A DNA stretch of 64,000 nt, taken from NCBI GenBank assembly GCA_014860225.1, contig JACZKE010000030.1, forward strand, positions 1-64,000, written 5' to 3'. The DNA comes from Desulfuromonadales bacterium. Its GTDB lineage: Bacteria > Desulfobacterota > Desulfuromonadia > Desulfuromonadales > BM103. This document shows, in pieces, positions 16,604-24,914 of this stretch (position 1 is its first letter; each line of letters begins with the position of its first letter). Below the pieces are notes generated by a model. It did not search any database. It saw only the letters and a list, made by a program, of their open reading frames with translations, and was not told the origin of the DNA. The translations under genes were made by a program, and so were the position numbers.

Positions 16604-18425
16604 ATGTTTAGACATGTCAATATAACGATATATTTCATATGCACATGGATATTTAGCCTGTTTTTATGCACGAATTTTTTAAACGGAATCCCAGTCGAGA
16701 CCTTTCGAGATCAACTTCACACTCCTTTGATCTTGTTAACCTATGCAGCAATGTATCAAGCACCAGCCATAATAAGTTATGGGATATTCAGGCGATGGCG
16801 TGTCTTTGCGGTGTTCTTTGCAGTCTTATTGTCGATGCTTGGCCACCTGTTTGTCTTTTTTGATAGTCGCTTGTACGACTTGTATACATTTCATTTGAAT
16901 GGTTTCGTCTGGAATTTAATCACAACACCAGGTGGCATCGAGTCATTGGGGGCTGACCAAACCAGTTTTCTGCTCGTTGCAGGCTACTCCTCGATGCTTA
17001 TCGCTGTGCACGTTTTCAGCCTATCATTATCTGCCAAATTCCCCCGGATGCAAATTCACTTTGGCAGAATATTCATCTTGTTCCTTTTGGCAACAATTGC
17101 AGAACGTGGCATTTATGGCTACAGCAGGGCGAACATGTCCGGTCATGTGTTAGAGCGGGGTGATGCGATGCCCCTGTATCAGCCCATGAAGATGAACACT
17201 TTTTTGCAGCGGTTGGGGATGGATGTCAAAAAAACGTCGACAATCAAACTGGACCAATCGAACAGTCAGTTGGTGTACCCGAAACACCCCTTGGTATTTT
17301 CTGAAGTCGAAAAACCACTAAACATCATAATGCTTGTTTCAGAGTCAATGCGATGGGATCTGTTGACCTCGCAAATCATGCCCAATATGTCGAGCTTTGC
17401 CCAGAAAGCATGGGACTTCACCGAGCATTATTCCGGGGGAAACGGTACTCGCCAAGGCCTTTTTGCGCTCTTTTATGGAATTCATGGAAATTCGTGGGAC
17501 ATGTTTCTACGCAACAAGCAGGGCCCTGTTTTTTTTTGATGTTCTCAACAAATACGGTTACCAATACTTCATCTATTCCGGTGCCAGTTTCACGTATCCC
17601 GAGTTCGATCAAACCATTTTCAGTCAAATTCCCCGTGACAAGTTGATCGAAAACAATGAAGGTGAACCCTGGCAGCGTGATGAAACGAATACTACCGCTC
17701 TTATTCGAGATATAGAAAAACGGGATCGTTCGAAACCTTTTTTTGGTTTTCTGTTTTATGAATCAACCCATGCTCGCTATTCATTCCCGGAAAATGCCAT
17801 TGTCCGTAAAGATTATCTGGAACAGGTTGATTATGCCGGATTATCAAGGGAAGAACTTGCCCCGCAGATTAATGGACTGAAGGCTCGTTACGACAATGCA
17901 GCCCGTGGCATCGATATCCAGCTACAGCGTGTCGTAGATGATTTGGAACAATCTGGTGATATCGATACTACTCTAATTATTATAACAGGCGATCACGGTG
18001 AAGAATTCATGGAGCGTGGCCGGTGGGGCCACAACTCGGCATTTAACGATTGGCAGGTCCGAGTACCCATGATTTTCTGGATGCCCAACAGTCTTCCAAG
18101 AACCATTACACAACGTACCAGCCATATGGATGTCGGGCCAACGATCCTGACCCGTCTGGGTGTGCAGAACCCCATCAAGGATTATAGCCTGGGTATTGAT
18201 TTGGCGACACCACATGACCATCGCAACGTTACCGTTGCAAGTTGGAGTGACATAGGGTTAATCAATGATCATGGCAAGCTGGTTATCCCCTTCAAATCGA
18301 CGACACAGCATCACAATTTGGCAACAGACCTTAATGACAACCCGATTGACGGCGGCGACTTAGCCACCAGAACGCAGGACGTGATCTTCCAGGTCCTTCG
18401 TGATACGCGCTACTACAGCAAATAG
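16604..18425 (+). pseudogene. Frameshifted YejM/LTA synthase-like sulfatase-fold protein
   Basis: Third transferase-fold gene. The first part (16604-17539) encodes five helices and the start of the periplasmic domain (MLVSESMRWDLL, GGNGTRQGLFALFYG with the usual Thr position). It stops after a run of nine T (17529-17537). Removing one T restores the frame to 18425, giving a full domain with IITGDHGEEFMERGRWGHNS and a C-terminal MDVGPTILTRLG. The joined product of about 605 aa resembles the YejM/PbgA-like group. A real mutation, a sequencing error in the homopolymer and transcriptional slippage are all possible. ATG 16604 has an AGGA site. Confidence 0.75.
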
Positions 18426-18890
18426 CTTAAATCTGATGGCCGTCCACATGACTTCTGAGAAGAAAAACAATGTAACCATCTGCCTCTGTTGGCACGCATC
18501 AAAACGCCCCCATTTTTCATCACCTGGGGGCATACTGCTAACACAAAAAGCTCAAAATGCATGTCGATTGAGCAAACCCCTCCCTCGGCCAGTGCAGTCA
18601 AGCATAGCATAGAATTTCACCGATACTGATACGGAATGTGTAAATTGGCATCTTGGATATCTCAATCAATAATACGCTCGTTTATGTCTCGGCAGTCGTG
18701 ACATATAAGCCGTAAGAAATGTTGCGAGAAATCGTTCTCAATTCTTCTCTCAAAAGACCGTGCCACAGTGATACTCCGGAGGATGTCCCAAACTTCTGTA
18801 ACTCGAATTGATTCTTGAGCTACTCTGATCAATTACCAACAACTCTTTGAGTCTATTGATAAGATATGTAAGGCTCGAACATCAAAGCCT
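18426..18890. other. Intergenic region, no gene seen
   Basis: A GCCCCCA/TGGGGGC hairpin lies at about 18506-18532, 80 nt past the transferase, and may weaken transcription though no T run follows. The remainder has no supported frame. Confidence 0.4.
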
Positions 18891-19195
18891 TCATCCCAGA
18901 ATCCAGTGTCCTTTCGCTCGCCCATGCCTGACTCAAGTATCATCTAATATTGCCTTCAATCAGGAATTAAAGAAGGTGATATGTGTAAACGCTACAAACG
19001 GTAAGTTATTGATAAATAGATGTTATTCCCAGTTTCTCTATATGACAAGAAAACGCGTTTGTAGCCCTGAATCAAACAAAAAGCCCGCTAAGTCGATGAC
19101 TTGCGGGCTTTAATATTATCTTCGTGTCCACCTGCTCTACCAACTGAGCTATCGGGGATCGGAACATCATCTCAGTTGGTTACGAATAACGCCGA
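18891..19195 (+). repeat. Direct repeat, left copy (about 300 bp)
   Basis: This block matches 30830-31120 in the same orientation, with high identity over the last 220 bp and weaker similarity before. It contains GCTACAAACG/CGTTTGTAGC inverted arms (18991-19000 with 19056-19065), a strong terminator hairpin and a tRNA-Asn 5' half on the minus strand. The two copies bracket 11.6 kb of accessory genes. Confidence 0.75.
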
Positions 19196-19200
19196 GACAG
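19076..19200 (-). ncRNA. tRNA-Asn 5'-half small RNA candidate, copy A
   Basis: Read on the minus strand, a promoter (19207-19235) is followed by GTTA-TTCG-TAAC, a UUCG-type mini-hairpin. Next come ACCAACTGAG-complementary arms: CTCAGTTGGT on the plus strand at 19171-19180 pairs with ACCAACTGAG at 19139-19148. The latter is the D-arm sequence of the 28-nt tRNA-Asn 5' half. The RNA ends in a long hairpin (AAGCCCGC/GCGGGCTT with inner AAGTC/GACTT) followed by TTTTT at 19076-19081. The 3' half of the tRNA is absent. The leader arm that covers the D arm is not present at the intact tRNA gene, and it is kept in copy B, which argues for a function rather than plain decay. Confidence 0.55.
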
Positions 19201-19206
19201 GGCGTT

Positions 19207-19235
19207 TTTATACACTTTGCGCTGTTTGATGTCAA
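19207..19235 (-). promoter_or_regulatory. Sigma-70 promoter of tRNA-half RNA copy A
   Basis: TTGACA (19230-19235) and TATAAA (19207-19212) on the minus strand, 17 nt apart, homologous to the promoter of the intact tRNA-Asn including the AAAGTG before the -10. Confidence 0.8.
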
Positions 19236-19289
19236 TAGATTTATGTGTAGTAGTCGCGACTTGATTGCTTGTGGACTACAAGCAGGACT

Positions 19290-19565
19290 TCACTTGTCTG
19301 TAATTATAAATCCCATGTTGCCAATCATTACTTTCTCGTTCTTGTCACCCAACCATAGCCGAACAGAACGTTCCCCAACCAGCTCAAACCTCATACTTTT
19401 ATCTTCGATAGTTGCAACCTTGTTGCCTGCTTCGGTATAGACTTCAACAACTCGGTGTGTACCGATTGTATCTGCCTTCAGATCATAAGCCTTCTGTTGG
19501 GCGCTCTCACAGCCAACCAAAAACACAAGAATAACCATCAAGCCAAACACCAATATTTTTTTCAT
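19290..19565 (-). CDS. Small lipoprotein
   Basis: 91-aa predicted lipoprotein. Signal peptide with lipobox VFLVGC (Cys19), then a short mature domain of mostly beta character (RVVEVYTEAGNKVATIED, MRFELVGERSVRLWLGD). An AAGGGACG ribosome-binding site precedes the ATG. Family not recognised; it sits alone just inside the left direct repeat. Confidence 0.7.
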   Translation of the reverse strand: MKKILVFGLMVILVFLVGCESAQQKAYDLKADTIGTHRVVEVYTEAGNKVATIEDKSMRFELVGERSVRLWLGDKNEKVMIGNMGFIITDK

Positions 19566-19627
19566 TGTCGTCCCTTTCTATGAGTCGATCCTGGCTTTAA
19601 CCTAGCACAAGTTGAATCAACTTCAAG

Positions 19628-19990
19628 TTAAAGACCAGATGCTCCTGACAGAACAAAAAACAAAGTCAGAAAAGGCCACTCGATTCCTTCAATCGCATTG
19701 AAAGGTCTGGCATGATGTTTAGCCAAGTTGACCACGACAACACCCATGACCATTGAGGAAAGTAGAAAAGAGACTTCCATCCAGAAAGAGATGCCGGCAC
19801 AAAGGAAGACGAATCCCAAGGCTTCCACCAGAGTCGGTTCCCCGGGTCGAACCCGGCCGCTTAGATTGGCCATAGGCATCCCCATCAAGATTCCCAGAAT
19901 GATTGCGCCACCAACACCCCAAATTCCCGCAGCAAAAACCTCGGTAACGCCATGTGCGCCCGTGATTGCCATGGCAATGGACAGTATCAT
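19628..19990 (-). pseudogene. Cation:proton antiporter fragment (CPA1, NhaP-like)
   Basis: 120 aa corresponding to the C-terminal part of a CPA1-family membrane domain (segments VGGAIILGILMGMPMANLSGRV, FVFLCAGISFWMEVSFLLSSMVMG and EWPFLTLFFVLSGAS). Full-length members have more than 380 aa and continue past the GAS motif, while this frame stops two codons later and has no N-terminal half. It is a remnant truncated at both ends. Confidence 0.75.
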
Positions 19991-20078
19991 GGTGAATGAC
20001 CGGCTTTAGATATTCGACTGAACAAAAATAGCGATCGCGGAGAGTCTTATATTAGCTGTTTCCGATTGAGTTAAACTC

Positions 20079-20104
20079 AAAAAAAAAACGCCTTGAGAGC
20101 GTTT
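20079..20104 (-). terminator. Hsp20 terminator
   Basis: AACGC/GCGTT stem with a 7-nt loop followed on the minus strand by ten T residues, about 50 nt past the Hsp20 stop. Confidence 0.85.
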
Positions 20105-20152
20105 ACTAATTCATTGAGGGCGAACGACTGCCTTTATATTGAAATCCTTTAG

Positions 20153-20644
20153 CTAATGGGTTTTTTTCTCCTTTTGCTCACCTTCCGGACCTTCGATCAA
20201 CACCTTGCGACCAGTAGTCAACTTCTTCTCAATAGGCATGCTGATGCGCAGGACGCCATCTTTGAATTTTGCGTGAATTTCGTCAGCATTTACTCCTTCT
20301 GGCAGAGTCAATCTCCGCAGGAAAGAGCCATAGTGGGATTCACGGATGAAATAATCATCTTCCTTTGTTTCCTTGTCCTCTTTGCGCTCACCGCTGATGG
20401 AGAGTATCCCGCCATCAATACTCACGTCCACTTCATCCTTGTTCACGCCGGGTAGTTCGGCCTCGACAAAATATTTATTTCCCTTCGTGTAGGTGTTAAC
20501 TGCCGGCGCCATAGAGAAACCGGCTTGTTCCGGAGTTTCCTTGGTTAAGCCGAAGGTTCTCCTGAACAGATCATCCATCTCGCGGTGCAGGGAGCCCAAC
20601 TCATGAGTCAGGTTACGGAACGGATCCCAACGGGTTGGCAACAT
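20153..20644 (-). CDS. Hsp20/alpha-crystallin small heat-shock protein
   Basis: 163-aa holdase chaperone. N-terminal arm with WDPFRNLTHELGSLHREMDDLFRR, an alpha-crystallin domain from about 45 to 145 (FVEAELPGVNKDEVDVSI, GILSISGERK, YGSFLRRLTLPEGV, DGVLRISMP) and a Lys/Glu-rich tail. GVLRI is the usual strand-closing motif. The start ATG at 20644 has a GGAGGTG site; the longer frame to 20677 has none. It binds unfolded proteins in the cytoplasm under heat or redox stress. Confidence 0.93.
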   Translation of the reverse strand: MLPTRWDPFRNLTHELGSLHREMDDLFRRTFGLTKETPEQAGFSMAPAVNTYTKGNKYFVEAELPGVNKDEVDVSIDGGILSISGERKEDKETKEDDYFIRESHYGSFLRRLTLPEGVNADEIHAKFKDGVLRISMPIEKKLTTGRKVLIEGPEGEQKEKKTH

Positions 20645-21076
20645 AGTTTCTTCACCTCCTCTCGCTGTATCGTCCACCCTTCAAGTATTGCATTTCTAGT
20701 ATTAAAATTTCTTACTTTTATTGTGGCACGATAATGTCCTCTGTCAAGATGAGGAAATATTAAAAGAGAATGTCGACGGCTGTTCGTTATCGTGACAAAG
20801 AATCTCAAAATGGACGTCATGTTCCCTTATAAATACATGGAGAGACAATTTTGAAAAACGTCTTCGTGACTTACTTGGACCACTACATTCATCAATATTG
20901 ATAAAGCCAAACTGGCTTTGAAGTATTCGAGCAGAGCAGGCGGAGTTGGGTTGGCAACCACCAAACGCATTAACCTTGCAAAGAAATTTACGCTAATTGC
21001 TTACGCCCTTTTTCGCTGTAAAATGTGCTTAGTTGATTCAAGGTTCATACCTTTTATAGTCGAAAGGATCAGAAAC

Positions 21077-21595
21077 ATGAATACTCGTCGAAACAATATG
21101 ATTTTGCAGTTTATTCTCCTGATCGGTCTTGTTTTCATTGGTGGTGTGATGGCGGAGGAGAATAAACCATTAAAACCTCTTGACGGGTTCAATATGGACC
21201 AAGTGGAGAGGGGCAGATATCTTTCGAAGATTGCAGGGTGCAATGATTGTCACACGCCGGGGTATTTACTTTCAGAGGGGAATGTCGCAGAGGAAAATTG
21301 GTTCACCGGCGATACCTTTGGATGGCGTGGCCCATGGGGGACAACCTACGGATCCAATTTGCGAATCTATATCAATGCCTTAACTGAAGATCAGTGGATC
21401 ACGACTTCTCATGCTCTCCGTTCCAGGCCGCCGATGCCCTGGTTTAATTTGAACGCGATGCACGATGAGGACTTAAAAGACATTTACAAATTTATTAAAT
21501 ATCTTGGTCCACGCGGTGTGGCAGCTCCAGCATATTTGTCTCCGGATATTGAGCCAAAAACACCATATGCTTTGTTCCCACCACCGCCCAAATAG
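21077..21595 (+). CDS. Monohaem cytochrome c
   Basis: 172-aa exported protein. Signal peptide to about residue 25 (MAEEN after the cleavage region), then one haem site CNDCH in YLSKIAGCNDCHTPGY, and candidate distal Met in RPPMPWFNLNAMHDEDL. The pattern VERGRYL followed by CNDCHTPG resembles the cytochrome c subunits that accompany dehydrogenases. It should be a periplasmic electron carrier and needs the kind of thiol machinery seen at 3-6 kb. The ATG at 21077 has an AAAGGA site; the longer upstream frame is rejected. Its 3' end holds a GCCCAAA core-site-like motif. Confidence 0.82.
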   Translation: MNTRRNNMILQFILLIGLVFIGGVMAEENKPLKPLDGFNMDQVERGRYLSKIAGCNDCHTPGYLLSEGNVAEENWFTGDTFGWRGPWGTTYGSNLRIYINALTEDQWITTSHALRSRPPMPWFNLNAMHDEDLKDIYKFIKYLGPRGVAAPAYLSPDIEPKTPYALFPPPPK

Positions 21596-21662
21596 CATGC
21601 GACTGCTGCTTTTCCATAAATTAGCTAGTTGGACGCCTTAACATCGAGCGCGCAAGCTTGGC

Positions 21663-22226
21663 ATGGCAATCGGAGGTGTTCTTTTGCGTCAGTTGAAACT
21701 GAGCAAGGCTTTTACTCTGATGGAATCAGGGCCTGTGGTCCTCGTGACAACCCATGATGGGGAGAAAGATAACATCATGACTATCTCCTGGACCATGGTG
21801 ATGGATTTCACTCCGATATTTGCTATCACCACAGGCGAATGGAATCACTCCTTCGCGGCGTTGCAAAAGAATCGGGAGTGCGTCATTGCAATTCCCACCG
21901 TCGATTTGCTGGATAAGGCTGTTGGCATAGGGACGTGCTCAGGGGCAGACACAGACAAGTTTGCCAAGTTCAAGCTCACTCCGGTGCAGGCCAAGTTCGT
22001 CAGGCCGCCCTTGATCAAGGAGTGCCTCGCCAACATTGAGTGCAAGGTCATCGACATCGTTAAAAAGCACAATATTGTTGTGTTAGAGGCGGTTGCCGCA
22101 TACGTCGATACCGCACGCAAGGAGAAGCGCACGGTTCACGCTGTTGGTGATGGAACTTTCATCGTCGACGGGCGCAAGATTGACCGGAAGAAGATGATGG
22201 CCTCCAAGCTTCCATCGGGCGTTTAG
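21663..22226 (+). CDS. Flavin reductase-like FMN-binding protein
   Basis: 187-aa protein of the flavin reductase-like/DIM6-NTAB fold. Typical features are SGPVVLVTTHDGEKDNIMTISWTMVMDFTP (FMN-binding start), NRECVIAIPTVDLLDKAVGIG and GTCSGADTDKF. Members bind FMN and reduce flavin or oxygen-derived compounds with NAD(P)H. No partner oxygenase is nearby. The gene is followed after 55 nt by an attC-like site and appears to be a captured cassette. GGAGGTG stands downstream of the first ATG, so a later start (TTG at about 21684, MRQLKL) is possible. Confidence 0.82.
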   Translation: MAIGGVLLRQLKLSKAFTLMESGPVVLVTTHDGEKDNIMTISWTMVMDFTPIFAITTGEWNHSFAALQKNRECVIAIPTVDLLDKAVGIGTCSGADTDKFAKFKLTPVQAKFVRPPLIKECLANIECKVIDIVKKHNIVVLEAVAAYVDTARKEKRTVHAVGDGTFIVDGRKIDRKKMMASKLPSGV

Positions 22227-22281
22227 CGTTCATTGGCAGCCACGAAGAAGTTCTGGGAGCCAAAATGAAAAGCACAGCGGC

Positions 22282-22345
22282 GCCCAAAAAATTCGTCCAG
22301 GCAGACAGGCCCTGTCGGGCCTGCCGCTTAACTCAAATGTTATGC
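22282..22345 (+). repeat. attC-like integron recombination site
   Basis: 64-bp site: R'' box GCCCAAA at 22282-22288, AATTCGTCCAGGC spacer and L'', a central stem (GGCAG..GGCCC with GGGCCTGCC, 3-nt bulge) and GCTTAACTCAAAT before R' GTTATGC (22339-22345). The TTCGTCCA and CTTAACTCAA stretches are the classic sequences of 59-base elements. Confidence 0.8.
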
Positions 22346-22431
22346 ATTATCCCAAAAGTCACGATTGCCGAGACAAAAACGGGCGTGTTATTAATAGAGA
22401 TACTTCGGACACCCTTTAATCCATGAAATGA

Positions 22432-22470
22432 TGGCCAACTAGTGATTAACGGTTGGCCACTCTCTTTTTT
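22432..22470 (+). terminator. Plus-strand terminator
   Basis: TGGCCAAC (22432-22439) pairs with GTTGGCCA (22452-22459), followed by CTCTCTTTTTT. It would end transcription from the cassette and abuts the convergent exported-protein gene. Confidence 0.65.
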
Positions 22471-22472
22471 AA

Positions 22473-22799
22473 TTACTTGTGTTTCCCTTTGCCACCGCCC
22501 ATGCTACCGCCTCTTGGAGGTGGCGTATCCGGCATGCTAAGACCTTGTGACTTGGCCCTCTCTCTCATGCGCTCATGGTGCTCCATGCGTATTTGCTCTC
22601 GCTCCTCATTAGTTTTTGCTGCTTGCATTTTTGCGCGATACTCATTTCGTTCCTGCTCTGTCATCATTTGGCTTCCATAGATATGCTCCTGCTCTTGTAT
22701 TCTTTCCTGCTCGTTTGCTTGGTTAGCAGCCAAGGCAAAAGATGATGTCAACAAGAGTGAACATACCAATGCAACAAAGATTGCCAGCTTTCTCTTCAT
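22473..22799 (-). CDS. Exported Glu/Arg-rich small protein
   Basis: 108-aa protein with a signal peptide (MKRKLAIFVALVCSLLLTSSFALA). The mature part is a long charged helix (QERIQEQEHIYGSQMMTEQERNEY and repeated ER/EE/RM units) and a Gly/Pro tail PPPRGGSMGGG. It resembles short periplasmic proteins of the Spy/CpxP size class, but lacks their LTxxQ motif. The start at 22799 has an AAAGGAG site. Function unknown. Confidence 0.65.
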   Translation of the reverse strand: MKRKLAIFVALVCSLLLTSSFALAANQANEQERIQEQEHIYGSQMMTEQERNEYRAKMQAAKTNEEREQIRMEHHERMRERAKSQGLSMPDTPPPRGGSMGGGKGKHK

Positions 22800-23160
22800 G
22801 GTCAAACTCCTTTCGTCATGGAAATGGGCTTTCTTAGTCATACAAATTAGACGAGGCTTAATATTTAAAGTTTACAGCTTGGTTGCAATTTGTCAGAGAT
22901 TTTGCATAAATCACGAAAGCCCTCGATTTTGAATTGTGGGCTTTCTTGTTTGTCAGGGTCAGCAAGAAACACCAGTTCCAGGCATATTCACACCCTCCAT
23001 ACAATGCAGTAGCATAAATAAGAAACACATCTCTTTGAACTTGCACTTCGATTGTTGTAGATTGGCAAACATCTTATTTGTGTGGGTATCCGATAATGAA
23101 GGGGGTACGACGAAAGATGACTACAGGCCATCCGTAGAATAGCGGATGGGTCATTTATAA
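22800..23160. other. Intergenic region, no gene seen
   Basis: Promoter-side of the exported-protein gene, then a stretch with no supported frame. A GGGTCAGCAAGAA segment at about 22955 recurs near 28903 by the decayed reverse transcriptase, a short dispersed repeat. Confidence 0.35.
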
Positions 23161-23174
23161 CCCACCGAGGTGGG
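23161..23174 (-). terminator. Weak hairpin after antiporter gene
   Basis: CCCACC/GGTGGG with a 2-nt centre, followed on the minus strand by TTATAA, about 90 nt past the antiporter stop. Confidence 0.35.
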
Positions 23175-23261
23175 CACAGATCGCGTGACGTCAGAGACCA
23201 AGAAGGAATCATTTTCAGCAACTGCCATGATTTCCAGCTTGACTGGCCTTGAGAACGCAGC

Positions 23262-24914
23262 TCATCCCGGTATCACCGGGGCAACCTGTCCCAGGATCCG
23301 GTCTGCTGCCTCGCGAGCGGCATCGGCAAGCGGCACTAACACTAGGTCGGCGCCCGCCTGCTCCAATCTGGCAACCTCACCGGGGCCATGGACGGTTACG
23401 GCGATCCGGCCCGCATAACCCAAACTTCGCAGGGTGTGAATCAGCGCTTGATTGACCTGCCGTTCGCGCGCCGTGCTCACCACCCACTGGACATGGGCAA
23501 GCGGGAGTGAGGCTACAAACTCCGGATCTTCGGCATCTCCGTAAAGCACCGGATTGCCCATGGGCTCGGAGCTTACCAAGTCCGGGTTGTAGTCGACACT
23601 CAGCAATCGAGCACCACGCCCACGCAGTACCTGAGCGATACCAGAGCCGTAGCGCCCTAGGCCAAAAAGAATGATCTCCGCGCCGCCGCCCTCAGGCTCC
23701 ACACCCAGTTCGATCTCCCTGTGGGGCCGCTGGCGCTCGAAGATTTTAAGCCAAGGGGCCAACCATTCATAAAGCGGATAGGAAAATATAATCATATAGG
23801 TCGAGGCGCAGATGGTGATGAGACCAACCAGGGTAATCAAACCCATGATCTCGGCATCTATATGACCGAGGCTCAGTCCCAACGCCCCAAGAATCAAGGA
23901 AAATTCGCTGATTTGCGCCACCGTGAGCCCGGCCAAAAAACCGGTACGCTTGCGGTATCCCAATAGCCCCATAATAATCATGACGATCAGCGGGTTGCCG
24001 ATCAGCACGAATAAGGAGAACACCAAAGCCTCCCCGAGTTGAGCACCCAGCATTCCAAGGTCCAGGCGCGCCCCAAGGTCGATGAAGAAAAACAACAGCA
24101 GGAAATCCCGCAGGCTTACCAGGCGGGCCCCCAGCGCATCCCGGTAGGGTGTGGAAGCCAGCGATACCCCGGCCACGAAGGCGCCCACCTCCTTGCTGAG
24201 GCCCAGCGTGTCGCCCAGAATCGCCAGGCTTACGGCCCAGGCAATGCCAAACAGCACCAGCAGTTCCTGGGAGCGGGAAAGCACAAGGAGCAGACGCGGC
24301 AGGAGATAGCGCGTGATCAACACCACGACCACAAGAAACGCAATCCCCTTCCACAACACGGTAAGGGCCCCATGCGCCACAGAGGTCTCACCGGTTTCGC
24401 CCAAGGCATTGAGGCCAATCATGACCAACACGACGACCAGGTCCTGCACTATCAGGAAACCCAGGGCGATACGGCCGTGCAGCGTATCCACCTCGCGTTT
24501 GTCCGAAAGCAGCTTGACGATAATGATGGTGCTTGAGAAGGTTAATGCGACAGCCACATACAGGGCGGCAATCGGTGTCATACTCAGCGCCAAGGCAATC
24601 AGATAGCCAATGACGCTGGTAAAGAGGACCTGACCAAGTCCCGTCGCCAACGCCACAGGCCCCATGGTGCGGATAATGTGCAGGTCCAACTTGAGACCGA
24701 CGACGAACAACAACAAGGTGATGCCAAATTTGGCCAGCAGATCGATCTGGTCATTCGCGCTCACCCAGCCCAGCACCGAGGGCCCGGCCAAAATTCCCAC
24801 CGCAATAAAGGCAACAATCAGCGGTTGCCGCAGGCGCATACAGAGCGCACCCACACCGGCCGCCAACAGCAGAAGTACCGCCATTTCAGTGAAGATGTCG
24901 GGAAACACGCCCAT
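23262..24914 (-). CDS. CPA2-family cation:proton antiporter with TrkA-N domain (KefB/RosB-like)
   Basis: 550-aa membrane transporter: about twelve helices (to about residue 390) followed by a cytoplasmic nucleotide-binding TrkA-N/RCK domain beginning AEIILFGLGRYGSGIAQVL. The membrane core includes GILAGPSVLGW and DTLGLSKEVGAFVAGVSLA, the family's ion-path segments. Members exchange K+ or Na+ for protons, gated by NAD(H) or glutathione adducts. Its ATG directly follows the stop of the upstream P-type ATPase with no gap, so both cation transporters are made together. Confidence 0.9.
   Translation of the reverse strand: MGVFPDIFTEMAVLLLLAAGVGALCMRLRQPLIVAFIAVGILAGPSVLGWVSANDQIDLLAKFGITLLLFVVGLKLDLHIIRTMGPVALATGLGQVLFTSVIGYLIALALSMTPIAALYVAVALTFSSTIIIVKLLSDKREVDTLHGRIALGFLIVQDLVVVLVMIGLNALGETGETSVAHGALTVLWKGIAFLVVVVLITRYLLPRLLLVLSRSQELLVLFGIAWAVSLAILGDTLGLSKEVGAFVAGVSLASTPYRDALGARLVSLRDFLLLFFFIDLGARLDLGMLGAQLGEALVFSLFVLIGNPLIVMIIMGLLGYRKRTGFLAGLTVAQISEFSLILGALGLSLGHIDAEIMGLITLVGLITICASTYMIIFSYPLYEWLAPWLKIFERQRPHREIELGVEPEGGGAEIILFGLGRYGSGIAQVLRGRGARLLSVDYNPDLVSSEPMGNPVLYGDAEDPEFVASLPLAHVQWVVSTARERQVNQALIHTLRSLGYAGRIAVTVHGPGEVARLEQAGADLVLVPLADAAREAADRILGQVAPVIPG

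Larger units (their letters stand above)
21628..22345 (+). mobile_element. Integron gene-cassette-like unit
   Basis: The unit starts at a GTTGGAC core site (21628-21634, fits GTTRRRY), contains one short gene, and ends in an attC-like site. The cassette's own start (GTTGGAC) is complementary at five of seven positions to the R'' box of its attC (GCCCAAA), as expected for an excisable cassette. No integrase gene is in the window, so it is a single, perhaps stranded, cassette. Confidence 0.6.

Noticed and set aside
18996-19065. GCTACAAACG inverted arms considered as an attC site
   Set aside because: Lacks the GTTRRRY core and L boxes; the genuine attC-like site is at 22.3 kb.
20700-20760. Sigma-32 promoter or CIRCE before hsp20
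   Set aside because: Only weak TTGACA-like spacing is present; no TTAGCACTC arms as at hrcA.
24039-24536. Gln/His-rich frames antisense to the KefB-like antiporter
   Set aside because: Low-complexity composition typical of reverse reading of a membrane protein.
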